DNA from: Gemmobacter sp034519525
GTDB lineage: Bacteria; Pseudomonadota; Alphaproteobacteria; Rhodobacterales; Rhodobacteraceae
Reading direction: 5' to 3'
Assembly (NCBI GenBank): GCA_034519525.1
Contig: JAXHOJ010000039.1
Span: 68,233 to 132,232 of the forward strand
DNA: 64,000 nt
Shown here piece by piece: positions 52,326-64,000 of this stretch. The first letter of the stretch is position 1; every line of letters begins with the position of its first letter. The notes below the pieces were generated by a model. It saw nothing but the letters and a program-made list of their open reading frames with translations. It was not told the origin of the DNA and did no database searches. A program made the translations under genes and the position numbers.

Positions 52326-53180
52326 TTATTTGTCGAGCAAGCTCTGGTCTTTCAGAAGCGCCGGGTCAATCCCTTCGCCCGGTTTCTCGACCTTCGCGGC
52401 CGTGGTCAGCGTTTCCAGATGCGCTTGCACCACTTTCTGCTCGATTTCTGCCGCAAGTTCTTCGCGCACCTCATCCAGCGCCGGGGCCTGGGCCGCGCGG
52501 GTTTCGGCCAGCTTGATCAGGTGCCAGCCGAAATCGGTCTGCACCGGGCCTTTCAGCTCGCCGGGCTTCATCGCCACCACGGCCTCTTCGAAGGGTTTCA
52601 CCATCATCCCGGTGCCGAACCAGCCCAGATCCCCGCCCGAGGCCTTGGTGCCATCGGTGCCGTATTTGGCGGCGGCATCCGCGAATTCCACGCCGCCCTC
52701 GATCTCGGCCTTGATCTCGTTGGCCTTTTCCTCGCTCTCCACCAGGATATGGGCAGCGCGGTATTCGGTGCCGGGCTGGGCATCCTTGAACCGCGCATCA
52801 TAGGCGGCCTGCAGCGCCTCTTCGGTGACGGCCTTCTGCACCACATCCTGCAGGCCGATGGCGGCCAGCGCGCTGCGGCGGTCATTGTCGATCTGGATGC
52901 GCTGCTGCAGGGTCAGCCCGGGTTCCACCGATTGTTCCAGCACGGTCTGCTGCACCAGCTGATCCAGGATGCCATTGAACAGCACATCATCGGGCAGCGC
53001 CTGATATTGCGGGGGCAAAGAGCCGCGCATCACGATCATCTCGCCCAGCGTGATGGCCTTGCCGTTCACGGTGGCGACGACGGTTGCCGCTGTGGGGGTT
53101 TCGGCCAGTGCGGGCAGGCCGCAGATGGCCGAAAGCGCAAGCGCGCCCAGAATCCCCGGAATCCTCGTCATTTTCGCCAT
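52326..53180 (-). CDS. Periplasmic parvulin-type peptidylprolyl isomerase
   Basis: This protein has 284 residues from the ATG at 53180 (AGGAG site); the frame extends to 53204. It has a signal peptide ending ALAE, an N-terminal chaperone helix region, and a rotamase domain at about 130-225 (YRAAHILVESEEKANEI, ASGGDLGWFGTGMMVKPFE, PVQTDFGWHLIKL). It catalyses cis-trans proline isomerisation in exported proteins. 17 bases before argJ, divergent from secA. Confidence 0.92.
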   Translation of the reverse strand: MAKMTRIPGILGALALSAICGLPALAETPTAATVVATVNGKAITLGEMIVMRGSLPPQYQALPDDVLFNGILDQLVQQTVLEQSVEPGLTLQQRIQIDNDRRSALAAIGLQDVVQKAVTEEALQAAYDARFKDAQPGTEYRAAHILVESEEKANEIKAEIEGGVEFADAAAKYGTDGTKASGGDLGWFGTGMMVKPFEEAVVAMKPGELKGPVQTDFGWHLIKLAETRAAQAPALDEVREELAAEIEQKVVQAHLETLTTAAKVEKPGEGIDPALLKDQSLLDK

Positions 53181-53368
53181 ATCACCGTCTCCTGATCGGG
53201 GCATCCCTATGCGCCGCGTTGACTTGGGCGCAGCCGCCCCTTACATCGCGGTGGTCGCGTGAGACGGGGCAGCTTCGCGCCTTTCCGGGTTCTTCTATGA
53301 AAGCTGGGTGAGGCGGGCAATACCCCTCGCTTGCACGATCCTGTCAGCAACCGGACACCGGAGAAAAC

Positions 53369-56079
53369 ATGCTTGGTCTCGGCACGCTCGCGCGGAAGGT
53401 CTTCGGCACGCCGAATGACCGCAAGGTGAAATCGGTCCGTCCGATGGTCGCAAAGATCAACGCGCTGGAGCCTGAGTTTCAGGCCCTGTCCGACGAAGGG
53501 CTGATCGAAAAGACCCGCGCCTTCCAGGCCCGTGCCCAGGGCGGTGAAAGCCTGGATGCGCTGCTGCCCGAAGCCTTTGCCAACTGCCGCGAAGCCGCGC
53601 GCCGCGCGCTTGGCCTGCGTGCCTTCGATGTGCAGCTGAAAGCGGGCATCTTCCTGCATCAGGGCAATATCGCCGAAATGAAGACCGGCGAGGGCAAGAC
53701 ACTGATGGCCACCTTCCCGGCCTATCTGAATGCGCTGGCGGGCAAGGGCGTGCATGTCGTCACCGTGAACGACTATCTGGCCAAGCGCGACGCCGAATGG
53801 ATGAGCAAGGTCTATGGCCAGCTGGGCCTGACCACCGGGGTTGTCGTGCCCTTCCAGCCCGATGCCGAAAAGCGCTCCGCCTATCGCGCCGACATCACCT
53901 ATGCGACCAATAACGAACTGGGCTTCGATTACCTGCGCGACAACATGAAAGCCTCGATCGAGGAAATGGCGCAGCGCGGGCATTTCTTCGCCATCGTGGA
54001 CGAGGTGGACAGCATCCTGATCGACGAGGCGCGCACGCCGCTGATCATTTCCGGCCCCAGCCAGGACCGCAGCGACCTGTATGTGAAGGTCGATGCCCTG
54101 ATGCCGGAACTGACGGAAGAGCATTACAAGCTGGACGAAAAGGCCCGCAACGCCACCTTCACCGAAGAGGGCAACGAGTTTCTGGAGCGCCGCCTGGCCG
54201 AGGCCTCTTGCCCGAGGGCCAGACGCTGTATGATCCCGAAAGCACCACGCTGGTGCATCACCTCAACCAGGCCCTGCGCGCGCACAAGCTGTTCCACAAG
54301 GACCAGAACTATATCGTGCGCGATGGCGAGGTGATGCTGATCGACGAATTCACCGGCCGCATGATGAAGGGCCGCCGCCTGTCGGACGGCCTGCATCAGG
54401 CGATCGAGGCCAAGGAAGGCGTGCAGATCCAGCCCGAAAACGTCACCCTGGCCTCTGTGACGTTCCAGAATTATTTCCGCCTTTACGACAAGCTGTCGGG
54501 CATGACCGGCACCGCGCTCGACCGAAGCCGACGAATTCATGGAAATCTACAAGCTGGGCGTGGTCGAAGTGCCGACCAACCGCCCCGTCGCCCGCAAGGA
54601 TGACCACGATCAGGTCTATCGCACCGCCCGCGAGAAATACGAAGGCATCGTGAAGGCGATCAAAGAGGCGCATGACAAGGGCCAGCCCCTGCTGGTCGGC
54701 ACCACCTCTATCGAAAAATCCGAATATCTGTCTGATCTGCTGAAGAAAGAGGGCATCGCGCATAACGTGCTGAACGCCCGCCAGCACGAACAGGAAGCGC
54801 AGATCGTGGCCGATGCAGGCCGGTTCGGCGCCGTGACCATCGCCACCAACATGGCCGGCCGCGGCACCGACATTCAGCTGGGCGGCAATGTGGAAATGAA
54901 GGTGATGGAGGCCATCGCCGCCGATCCGCACCTGCACCCCGATGAAGTGCGCGCCCGGATCGAGGCCGAACATGCCGACGAGAAAGCGCGCGTGCATGGC
55001 GGCCGGCGGTCTGTTTGTTCTGGCCACCGAACGCCACGAAAGCCGCCGCATCGACAACCAGCTGCGCGGCCGCTCGGGCCGTCAGGGCGACCCGGGCCGG
55101 TCGTCGTTCTTCCTGTCGCTGGAAGATGACCTGATGCGCATCTTCGGATCCGAACGGCTGGAATCGGTGCTGTCGAAGCTGGGGATGAAGGAAGGCGAGG
55201 CCATCGTTCACCCCTGGGTCAACAAATCGCTGGAACGCGCGCAGGCCAAGGTTGAAGGCCGCAACTTCGACATGCGCAAGCAACTGCTGAAATACGACGA
55301 CGTGATGAACGACCAGCGCAAGGCGATCTTCGGCCAGCGGATGGAGATCATGCAGGCCGAAGACCTGTCAGAAATCGTGGCCGATATGCGCCATCAGCTG
55401 GTGGATGATCTGGTCGAAGATTTCATGCCCGCGAAATCCTATCCCGATCAGTGGAATGTGCCGGGGCTTTACGCCGCCTGTATCGAAAAGCTCAATCTTG
55501 ACGTGCCGGTGATCGACTGGGCGAAGGAAGAGGGCGTGGATCAGGATGTGATCCGCGAAAGGCTGGAAGCCGCATCCGACAAGATGATGGATGAAAAGCT
55601 GCAGGCCTTCGGCCCCGAAACCATGCGCAACATCGAAAAGCAGCTGCTGCTGCAGACGATTGATGGCAAATGGCGCGAACATCTGCTGCGGCTGGAACAT
55701 CTGCGCTCGGTTGTGGGCTTCCGGGGCTATGCGCAGCGCGATCCGCTGTCGGAATACAAGACCGAAGGCTTTGCGCTGTTCGAATCGATGCTGAACACCC
55801 TGCGACAGGACGTGACCGAACGCCTGGCGCAGGTGCGCCCCCTGACCGAAGAGGAACAGCGCGCGATGATGGCGCAGTTCGTGGCGCAGAACCGTCCGGC
55901 CGAATCCCCCGTCACCGCGCCCGCACAGGTACCCGAAATGGCCGGGTCCGACGCCACCCCCCGTATGGCCGGATTTGATGAGGGCGACCCCGCCACCTGG
56001 GGCAACCCCGGGCGCAACGATGACTGCCCCTGCGGATCGGGTCAAGAAGTTCGCGCACTGCCACGGACGCCTGGCCTGA
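53369..56079 (+). CDS. secA: Preprotein translocase ATPase SecA, four frameshifts
   Basis: The gene begins MLGLGTLARKVFGTPNDR at 53369 and reads in four successive frames. One base is missing near 54204 (before LLPEGQTLYDPES), one is extra near 54520 (before TEADEFMEIYK), one is extra near 55000 (before MAAGGLFVLATERHESRR) and one is extra at 56041-56042. Corrected, it ends CPCGSGKKFAHCHGRLA, the zinc-binding SecB/ribosome motif, with stop 56077-56079, about 900 residues. Walker A GEGKT, DEVDSILIDEARTPL and NMAGRGTDIQLGG are present. SecA is essential, so the shifts are taken as sequence errors. Confidence 0.95.
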
Positions 56080-56116
56080 TCCCCACCGCGGGCAGCGGCA
56101 CGGCGGGCGGCGTGAG

Positions 56117-56137
56117 GCCCCGGATCAGGTCCGGGGC
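56117..56137. terminator. Hairpin downstream of secA
   Basis: GCCCCGGA (56117-56124) pairs with TCCGGGGC (56130-56137) over a 5-base loop. No T tract. CCGGATCAGGTCCGG-like palindromes are common dispersed repeats in this group. Confidence 0.5.
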
Positions 56138-56186
56138 GCGTCGTGCCACCGGCGCGGTCGTGCCCGGCGACCGGCCATTGTGGTGA

Positions 56187-56209
56187 AACCACGGCAGGAT
56201 GCCGTGGTT
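56187..56209. terminator. Second hairpin downstream of secA
   Basis: A perfect 10-bp stem, AACCACGGCA (56187-56196) with TGCCGTGGTT (56200-56209) and a 3-base loop. Together with the hairpin at 56117 it fills the 218-base gap before the next gene. Confidence 0.5.
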
Positions 56210-56297
56210 GCCGGAAACAATCCCCGCTTCTGCCACGCTAGGGCCTGCATTCCGCGCGACAACGCCGCACAGGGGCAACGGACAGGGGTCGCAGGCC

Positions 56298-57347
56298 ATG
56301 GACAGGAAACGCAAGATCGCACTGGGTTTCGCCACGCTGGCGGTGGCGCTGGGGGCCGGACACATGGTGCAGCGCGACCGGGGTGATACCCGGCGGGCCG
56401 CACAGGCACAGACCGCCCCGACCGGCATCACGCCGCTGGCGGCAACCGCTGAACCGCACCCGCTGCGGCCATCGCCGGGGCGATACCGGACCTGCCCGGG
56501 GAAACAGTCCGCAGCCGCCGCTTCGCAGGTGAAGGCACCCCGCCGCTTCTCCGTATTCGCCGCTTCCGTTCCGGCCATCAAGGCACCGGCAACCAAGGCA
56601 CCACCAAGGCACAGGATGCCCCGATCCCCGCCGCGCTGACCACCGATCCTGTGGCCACCGCGCCCGCAGCACCGCAAGCGAACGCCGAACAGGGCCGGAT
56701 GCACCAGCACGCTGGACGTGGCGGCGGGCGCCAACGGCATGCTGGACCTGACGCTGATTTCGCCCTGCAGGCAATCGGTCCGCGTCGTGCTGCCATGGCG
56801 GGCTGGCCGTCACCGCACGCACCTCGACCGGTGGCGCGCTGTTCACCGCACTGCCCGCACTGGACTCGTCCGGCGAAGTGGCGGCGATGTTCCCCGATGG
56901 CACCATCGTGCGCAATTCGGCCCCGGTAGACCTGTCAGGCATGCAACGCTTTGCCGCGCAATGGATGGCCGACGACAGGTTCGGCCTGAACGCCTATGAA
57001 AACGGCGCGGCCTTTGGTGCGCCGGGCCACATCCACGGTGCGGCGCGCGGCGACGCGGGCAAAGGGGGCTGGCTGATCCAGTTGGGCGATGCGTCGGTCG
57101 ATCTGCCGATGCTGGCCGGAAGTGTACACCTATCCCACCGCAACCGCGACGGTTTCGCTGGATATCGAGGCGGCCGTGACCGAGACGACGTGCGAGCGTG
57201 ATCTGCTGGGGGGAAACGCTGGACAGCCGCGCCGGAACCGTCATCAAGGGCGACGTCACCCTGTCCATGCCCGACTGTTCGGCGGTGGGCGATTTTTTGG
57301 TGTTGAACAATCTGTCGACCGGGATGACAACTGCCGCCGCTGAGTAA
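56298..57347 (+). CDS. Exported protein downstream of secA, multiple frameshifts
   Basis: Starts MDRKRKIALGFATLAVALGAG (56298), with a membrane or signal helix and then a Pro/Ala-rich linker. Piecing frames together gives a conserved-looking domain: LDVAAGANGMLDLTLISPC, LAVTARTSTGGALFTALPALDSSGEVAAMF, RFAAQWMADDRFGLNAYENGAAFG, LGDASVDLPMLAEVYTYP and CERDLLGETLDSRAGTVIKGDVTLSMPDCSAVGDFLVL, with stop TAA at 57345-57347. At least five single-base shifts are needed. Such proteins follow secA in related genomes, where they are loosely called translocase; the function is unknown. Confidence 0.65.
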
Positions 57348-57365
57348 TGGTGCGGCTGGGGGGTC

Positions 57366-58889
<1,524 letters not shown>

Positions 58890-59106
58890 GACGGCCCGCC
58901 CCTCACCCCGTCGGCCCCGGCCGACGAACCGGCCCCGGCCGCGTCGGGTGCGAACGACCTGTAGGAGCGGCTCGCAGGCCGGGGCGATTGACTGTGACGC
59001 GCCTTGGGTCAAAGGAAACGCACCCGAACGCGGGCGAGGTCCGTCGTGCAGGCCCGTTTACGGGCCCGCACCGGGGATAGCCCCAGATGTAGGGTCCGGC
59101 GGATCG

Positions 59107-59839
59107 GAACACGAAGTCGTCCTGTTGCAGGTTCGACAGTTGCACGTTCTCCGGCGTCAGCCGACCTTCGGCAAGTCGAACACCACGTTGGCCCCGTTCT
59201 GCGTGGAAACGGCCATCGCCGCATCATAGTCGGACACCGAGGCCAGCATGGACAGATCCGGATCATCGTCGCCGCCTTCGAAATCGGTGATGCGGTCCCG
59301 CCCGGCGGAAAACACGAACCGGTCTGCGCCCTCGCCCCCGGTCAACAGGTCGTTGCCCCGGCCGCCGTCCAGAACGTCGTTGCCCTCGCCACCCGACAGG
59401 GTGTCGCGCCCCGTGCCGCCGGTCATGCCATCGTTGCCCGATGCCCCGACCAGATTGTCATGCCCGCACCACCCGACAGGACATCGTCCCCCTCACCGCC
59501 AAAGGGGCTGTCGTTGCCCGCGCCACCATCGGCCACGTCGTTGCCCTCCACCGCGTGGTGATCCGGTCGTTTCCGTCGCCGCCATACATGGCGTCGTTGC
59601 CGCTTTCGTCGGACAGGATGTCATCGCCATCGTCACCGAACAGCCGGTCCTCGCCCTTGCCGCCCGACATGGTGTCGGTGCCGGTGCCGCCTCAGCAGGT
59701 CGTCGTCATCATTGCCGTCGACGCGGTCATTCCCGCCGCGGCCATACAGCCGGTCTTCCCCGTCCAACCCCAGAATCCAGTCCGCAAGATTGGTGCTGTT
59801 GATGACATCGGCCTCATCGGTTCCCGTCAGATTTGCCAT
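59107..59839 (-). CDS. RTX calcium-binding repeat protein, frameshifted
   Basis: Starts MANLTGTDEADVINSTNLADWILGL (59839), with no signal peptide as expected for type I secretion. Gly/Asp nonapeptide repeats follow (GGKGEDRLFGDDGDD, GGEGNDVLDGGRGNDLLTGGEGADRF), then FSAGRDRITDFEGGDDD, the usual end of the repeat block. At least three shifts break it. The last recognisable residues are NVQLSNLQQDDFVF at about 59107; no stop is seen there in this frame. Probably a small secreted calcium-binding protein. The 217 bases before it (58890-59106) hold no supported gene. Confidence 0.75.
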
Positions 59840-59975
59840 GGTCGTGGTCTCCTTTTTGCGCAGTCAGCAGCACCCGCATGCAAACACAACGCGCCCAGGC
59901 GGGACTTATTCCCTTTCGGGCAGGAAACCTTTGCATGCGGGGCGTCCGGTCTACCGCGACGCCGCACCCGACGAC

Positions 59976-60597
59976 CTAGTCGTCCAACCCCCGCATCAGG
60001 GCCGCAATCGCCTGCGCGCCCGCATCCCCCGCCACCAGATGCGTCGCTGCGCTGGCGCAGGCCTCGGGCGTCTTGTTCTGGTTCAGCTTCCATGTGCCCT
60101 CGACCGAAGTCACCCGAAACCGGAACGGCAGGATCATCCGCATCATCCGGGGCATCACACCTTCGGCCATCTTGTCGGAATGCCACGGCGTCTTTGGCAA
60201 CAGCCGCGTCTCGTGCAGCGCCGACAGCGCATCGACATGGCCGCGCATGTCGTCTTCCGGTCGCAGCGGTTCCAGAACACCGCGCAGGTGGACGGCAACG
60301 TAGTTCCAGGTCGGAACCTGATGCCTGTCGGTGCCAGTACCAGTCGGGTGAGATATAGGCATCCGGCCCCGACACCATCAGCACCGCCGCCATGGGCAGA
60401 CCGGCCCGCGCGATGGGGTTCGACCGCGCCAGATGCAGGTCGGCCATCCAGGTTGCGTCCTCGCTCAGCAGAAACGGGATATGGGCCGCCAGCGGCCCGT
60501 CAGCCCCGTTGACCCCAAGGATCCCGAACCCGCGTGCGCGCGCAAAGGCGAGGTTCTGCGCGGTGTTCGTGCCGCGGAAGGCGGGGTTGGGGTGCAT
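59976..60597 (-). CDS. paiB: PaiB-family FMN-binding protein, one frameshift
   Basis: Starts MHPNPAFRGTNTAQNLAFA (60597). One extra base near 60334 splits it: YISPDWY continues as GTDRHQVPTWNYVAVHLRG. It ends MRGLDD, about 206 residues. The split-barrel FMN-binding fold is shared with PaiB, described as a negative regulator of degradative enzymes in Bacillus. The role here is not known. Confidence 0.85.
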
Positions 60598-60617
60598 GAG
60601 CGGTTCCCATGGGAAAA

Positions 60618-60661
60618 CGTTGAAACGGCCGCCCATGGGTGCGTTCCCATGAGCGCGGCCG
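60618..60661 (-). terminator. Terminator of rpmJ
   Basis: Outer stem CGGCCGC / GCGGCCG and inner stem ATGGG / CCCAT form a long hairpin (60626-60661). On the minus strand it is followed by TTTCAACGTTTT. It separates rpmJ from paiB. Confidence 0.65.
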
Positions 60662-60710
60662 GTCGACTCCGTTGAAGATCACTGCAGACAGGTCGAAAAC
60701 CCGTCGCGGA

Positions 60711-60836
60711 TCAGCCCTGGCGGGCCTTGTAGCGCTTCTGGGTCTTGTTGATCACATAGACGCGGCCCTTGCGGCGCACGACCTGGCAGTCGCGGTGACG
60801 CGTCTTCAGCGAGCGCAGCGAGTTCGCGACCTTCAT
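60711..60836 (-). CDS. rpmJ: 50S ribosomal protein L36
   Basis: This protein has 41 residues, from MKVANSLRSLKTRHRDCQV to KRYKARQG, with a GAGGAGAAG ribosome site. The long form lacks the usual zinc Cys set (only one Cys), the type common in proteobacterial paralogues. Intact despite lying in the error-rich part. Confidence 0.95.
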   Translation of the reverse strand: MKVANSLRSLKTRHRDCQVVRRKGRVYVINKTQKRYKARQG

Positions 60837-60907
60837 CGGTCTTCTCCTCTTCGCGGCGCGCGTGCGCCGTTGAAAACCATGTGCCCCCTTGACCGGAAAG
60901 CGGCGAA

Positions 60908-60982
60908 TGGTGGGCGGTACAGGGATCGAACCTGTGACCCCTACCATGTCAAGGTAGTGCTCTACCGCTGAGCTAACCGCCC
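60908..60982 (-). tRNA. tRNA-Val (GAC anticodon)
   Basis: 75 bases including an encoded CCA (60908-60910). Acceptor stem GGGCGGT / ACCGCCC, D arm AGCTCAGCGGTAGAGC, anticodon stem CTACC / GGTAG with loop TTGACAT (GAC at 60948-60950), and T arm with GGTTCGATCC. All stems pair fully. Confidence 0.97.
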
Positions 60983-61054
60983 ACAGCCCTGCGCGCCCGC
61001 TGCCCCTCGCCAAACGAAAAGGACGCGGGCGCGAACCGCGTCGGTGGGGGGGGG

Positions 61055-61083
61055 CTATAAAAGAGTCGGGCCGGGGCATGCAA
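61055..61083 (-). promoter_or_regulatory. Promoter of tRNA-Val
   Basis: On the minus strand, TTGCAT (61078-61083) and TTATAG (61055-61060) lie 17 bases apart, about 75 bases before the tRNA. Confidence 0.55.
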
Positions 61084-61089
61084 GGGGTT

Positions 61090-61118
61090 TTGGCTTTGCG
61101 ACAAATCCGCGCTATATC
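61090..61118 (+). promoter_or_regulatory. Promoter of the N-formylglutamate amidohydrolase gene
   Basis: TTGGCT (61090-61095) and TATATC (61113-61118) with a 17-base spacer, 22 bases before the ATG at 61141. The -10 is identical to that of rimP. Confidence 0.5.
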
Positions 61119-61140
61119 TGTGGCAGCGAGGAGTAACGCC

Positions 61141-62021
61141 ATGCCGGACCGCCACCGCCTATCGCTCCTGACCCGCCCGGCGCGCCGGCACGCCGGTCGT
61201 GTCTTCGCCTCGCCGCATTCCGGGCGGGACTATCCTGCGGATTTCCTGGCGCAGTGTGCTGCTGGACGCGCAGGCGATACGGTCATCGGAAGATGCCTTT
61301 GTCGACGAGCTTTTTGCCGATGCCCCGCACCTTGGGGCACCGCTGCTGGCAGCGCGGGCGCCGCGTGCCTTTATCGACCTGAACCGCGCGGCGGATGAGC
61401 TGGACCCGGCGCTGATCGACGGCGTGGCGCGCGCCGCGGCACAATCCGCGCATCGCCTCGGGTCTGGGGGTGATTCCCCGCGTGGTGGCCGGGGGGCGGG
61501 CGATCTATCGCGGCAAGCTGAGGCTGGCCGAGGCCGAGGCGCGGATGCGGCGGTTCTGGCATCCCTATCACGCTGCGTTGCGCGGGCCTGATCGACGAGA
61601 GCCGCGGCGCCGTTCGGCGAAGCGGTGCTGATCGACTGCCATTCGATGCCGCATGAGGCGATCGAGGCCCATGCCCGCCCCGGCCAGCCGCATCCCGAAG
61701 TGGTGCTGGGCGACCGGTTCGGCGCCTCGGCGGGGCGGGATGTGGTGGCGCGGATCGAGGCGGCGTTCCGGGCGGCGGGGTTGCGGGTGGTGCGCAATGC
61801 GCCCTTTGCCGGGGCCTATATCGCCCAGGCCTATGGTCGCCCCTCGCGCGGGCAGCATGTGGTGCAGATCGAGATCGACCGCGCGCTGGTGTACAGTGGA
61901 CGAGGCGCTGATCGAACCGTGCCCCGCTTTTCGCCGCCTTCCGCGATCTGATCGGGCGGTGGGTGGTGGCCCAGATTTGCGGCGCACCCGCGCCGCCCGG
62001 CTACCGCTGGCGGCGGAATAG
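61141..62021 (+). CDS. N-formylglutamate amidohydrolase family, frameshifted
   Basis: Starts MPDRHRLSLLTRPARRHAGRVFASPHSGRDYPADFL, with the metal-site HSGRDYP. Across shifts near 61255, 61445, 61580 and 61900 it continues SSEDAFVDELFADAP, RAFIDLNRAADELDP, GLGVIPRVVAGG, AVLIDCHSMPHEA (second metal site), VVLGDRFGASAG and IAQAYGRPSRGQHVVQIEIDRAL, ending LPLAAE. It cleaves N-formyl or related amides in histidine or formamide use; the exact substrate is unsure. Confidence 0.85.
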
Positions 62022-62062
62022 CGTTAACGCTTTTTTCACCCTGTCGCGGGCGGCCTCGGGCC

Positions 62063-62853
62063 ATGACCCGCAACGCCGCCTTTTCACGAATCGCCCCTGC
62101 CGCTGTTCACCCCGGGTGGCGACGCGGATGAGGCTGCGGTGGGAGTGCGCGCCCCTGCCGGACCGGCTGCCGTCCTACATCGCCGACCACCGCGCCCGCC
62201 TGCGCCCCGGTTCACGGAAGGCGGCCCGAAGGCGCTGCCCGGTTATGAACTGCTGGAGCTGGTGTTGTTCCGGTCGATCCCCGCGGCAGGATGTGAAACC
62301 GCTGGCGCGCCTGCTGCTGGACACGTTCGGCGGACCTCAACCGCGGGGTTACCGCGCCGCCCGGCGCGGCTGAGGGCAGGTGGACGTGGCGTGGGCGAGG
62401 TCGTCTGCGAGCTGAAGATCCTCGAGGCCGGTCTGCACGCAGCGGATGATGCGGCGCCCGCGTGATGCAGCGCCCGGTGCTGTCCAGCTGGGCGGCGCTG
62501 CTGGATTACTGCCATACCGCCATGGCGCATCGCGAAACCGAACAGTTCCGCATCCTGTTTCTGGACCGCAAGAACGTGCTGATCGCGGATGAGGAACAGG
62601 CGCGCGGCACGGTCGATCATGTGCCGGTCTATCCGCGCGAGGTGGTGAAGCGCGCGCTGGAACTGAACGCCACGGCGCTGATCCTGGTGCACAACCACCC
62701 CTCGGGCGATCCCACGCCCAGTCAGGCCGACATCGACGATGACCGCCCAGGTGCAGGATGCGGCGGCGCGTGGCTGGGGACCTGATGCTGCATGACCACC
62801 TGATCATCGGAAAGTGGCGCGAGATCAGCTTTCGCGCCGAGGGATACCTTTAA
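62063..62853 (+). CDS. radC: RadC (MPN/JAMM) family protein, frameshifted
   Basis: Fragments in order: MTRNAAF start, PSYIADHRARLR, FTEGGPKALPGYELLELVLFRSIP, QDVKPLARLLLDTFGG, a helix-hairpin-helix with GVGEVVCELK, then the JAMM domain: FRILFLDRKNVLIADEEQARGTVDHVPVYPREVVKRAL and HNHPSGDPTPSQADI with the zinc ligands. It ends SREISFRAEGYL-like at TAA 62851-62853. At least four shifts. The RadC role in DNA repair is doubtful. Confidence 0.85.
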
Positions 62854-63092
62854 CAGCGCGGCAGCAGCCCACGACCGAAGCCGGGACCATCGACACCACG
62901 CGCGCCGGTACCGGCGCAGGGCCTGTCCGGACACCCCGGCGGTCAGAACCGGCAAGGGCCACGGTCAACCGCCCATCCGCCGCCCGGCTGACCAGGTGCT
63001 GGCAGGGTCGCCCCCTCCGTCGCCCTTTGCACCCATTTACACACACCTGCCCCGCCCCTAGCATCATCGCACCCGTCCGAAAGGTGACCATC

Positions 63093-63410
63093 ATGCCCTT
63101 GCCGCTTGCCCCTGTTGCCGTCTTTGCCTTGCGGGCCGGTGTCGCCGCGACGGTCCTGTGGGCCGGCGAAGGCCTGCGGAACGCGCAACCCGCCCCGGCC
63201 GCAGCTCGATCAGCGCGCCGAAGAGGCGCTGGATGCGCAGGACGACGGGCTACCGCCCATGCCCTGGCCGACCGCGACGGCCGCCAATGCGGTCTTCCGT
63301 TTTCGCCGCACGATTCGCCGGGCGGACGGCAGCGGGGTCGAGATTGACGCCGGGCTGTGCGGCCCAGGCTGCGCCGCCTGCCGCGCGATGCGCAGGGGTC
63401 CGCGAATGAA
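63093..63410 (+). CDS. Small hypothetical protein, frameshifted
   Basis: Starts MPLPLAPVAVFALRAGVAAT (63093), a membrane or signal helix. After a shift near 63190 it reads QLDQRAEEALDAQDDGLPPMPW and VFRFRRTIRRADGSGVEIDA, probably a short soluble tail of 50-60 residues. Overlaps the start of the next gene. Not recognised. The 239-base gap before it (62854-63092) shows no gene. Confidence 0.5.
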
Positions 63411-64000
63411 GCTGTATCATTCGCCAACCTCACCTTTCGTGCGCAAGGTCATGGTGCTGTTGCTGGAATGCGGGCAGGCGGGTGCGATCACCCTGGTGCT
63501 TGGCCGGCCGGAACGCCGGTTGATCCCGGCATACCATGCCGGAGGTTCACGCGCAATCCGCTGGGCAAGGTGCCCGCCCTTGAAGTGCGACAACCGACCC
63601 ACTCTCTGTATGACAGCCGTGTCATCTGCCGCTATCTGGACGACCTACGTTTCCGCGCGGGTCTGCACCTGGCCGCCCCCGCCTGTTTGGGACACGCTGG
63701 TTTTGCTGGAGGCCACGGCCGACGGCATCCTGGATGCGGCCCTGCTGATGGTCTACGAGGGGGGCCGCGCTGCGAGTTCGTCCGCCATTCGCCCTGGGTC
63801 GAAGGGCAGTGGCTAAAGGTGGTCCGGCTGCTGGACGCGCCGAACAGCGGCGGCTGGCGCATCTGGCGGGGCCGTTGTGCATGGGGCAGATCGCGGCGGC
63901 GGCGGCGCTGGGGTATCTGGACTTCGCCATGCGGCGCGCGACTGGCGCGCCGGGCACCCGGGCGTTGGTGGCCTTTGCCGCGCGCATGGCGGCCCGCGAC
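63406..64000 (+). CDS. Glutathione S-transferase family, cut by window edge, frameshifted
   Basis: Starts MKLYHSPTSPFVRKVMVLLLECG (63406), a thioredoxin-like GST N-domain with the Ser/Pro active-site turn. After shifts it continues NPLGKVPALE and LYDSRVICRYLDD, where the glutathione-binding Asp/Ser should lie. The all-helical C-domain ends at the edge with MGQIAAAAALGYLDFAMRRATG. At least three shifts. Confidence 0.8.

Noticed and set aside
53369..56079. secA as a true pseudogene
   Set aside because: SecA is essential, all domains including the zinc tail are kept, and the lesions are isolated indels in a stretch where other genes have the same fault.

Overview
The window is high-GC DNA from an alphaproteobacterium, most likely a member of the Rhodobacteraceae. 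Three things point there: an R. sphaeroides-type BcsA, a secA / parvulin / argJ neighbourhood, and a rimP-nusA-ylxR-infB operon. No phage, IS element, rRNA or CRISPR array was seen.

Left part (1-12.7 kb). The edge cuts an exported subtilisin-like protease with an Asp-rich segment. A cobalamin riboswitch then heads a four-gene B12 uptake operon, btuB-btuF-btuC-btuD, on the minus strand. Next come dgkA and an EptA-like phosphoethanolamine transferase, a PepSY protein with cytochrome b561, and a divergent QseBC-like two-component system whose kinase is frameshifted. A small membrane protein and a 7TM-PAS-GGDEF diguanylate cyclase follow.

Cellulose region (12.8-20.7 kb, minus strand). The order is bcsN-bcsA-bcsB-bcsZ plus a 521-residue periplasmic protein where BcsC would be expected. 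The adjacent cyclase could supply c-di-GMP to the BcsA PilZ domain. An AbrB-family membrane protein and an RND pump with two adaptors fill 21.0-27.3 kb.

Quinoprotein alcohol oxidation island (27.3-44.3 kb). Its core is a PQQ alcohol dehydrogenase of the ExaA/ExaF/PedH family carrying the extra aspartate of lanthanide-dependent enzymes. Around it lie two cytochromes c, a MoxJ-type binding protein, the PQQ-associated exporter set (binding protein, beta-propeller, small exported protein, ATPase, ABC-2 permease), a NosR-like flavin/iron-sulfur membrane protein with its ApbE flavin transferase, a TauABC-like importer whose permease is 14 kb from its ATPase, and two related Sel1-repeat proteins. 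Promoter regions in the island share a short repeated motif (core TGGTCG[T/A]A), spaced 22 or 33 bp where paired. This suggests one common regulator, which is not encoded here. Peptidase T and an ASCH protein sit among these genes.

Housekeeping block (44.4-53.4 kb). rimP-nusA-ylxR-infB is preceded by a promoter and an attenuator-like hairpin. It is followed by a 46-aa protein, mutT, argJ with an odd Lys-rich N-terminus, and a parvulin.

Right part (53.4-64 kb). Genes are recognisable but almost all carry single-base frameshifts, including the essential secA (four). A run of 39 C also occurs. I read this as uncorrected sequence error. The genes are secA, a secA-linked exported protein, a binding-protein/OmpA fusion, an RTX protein, paiB, rpmJ (intact), tRNA-Val (intact), N-formylglutamate amidohydrolase, radC, a small protein and a partial glutathione S-transferase.
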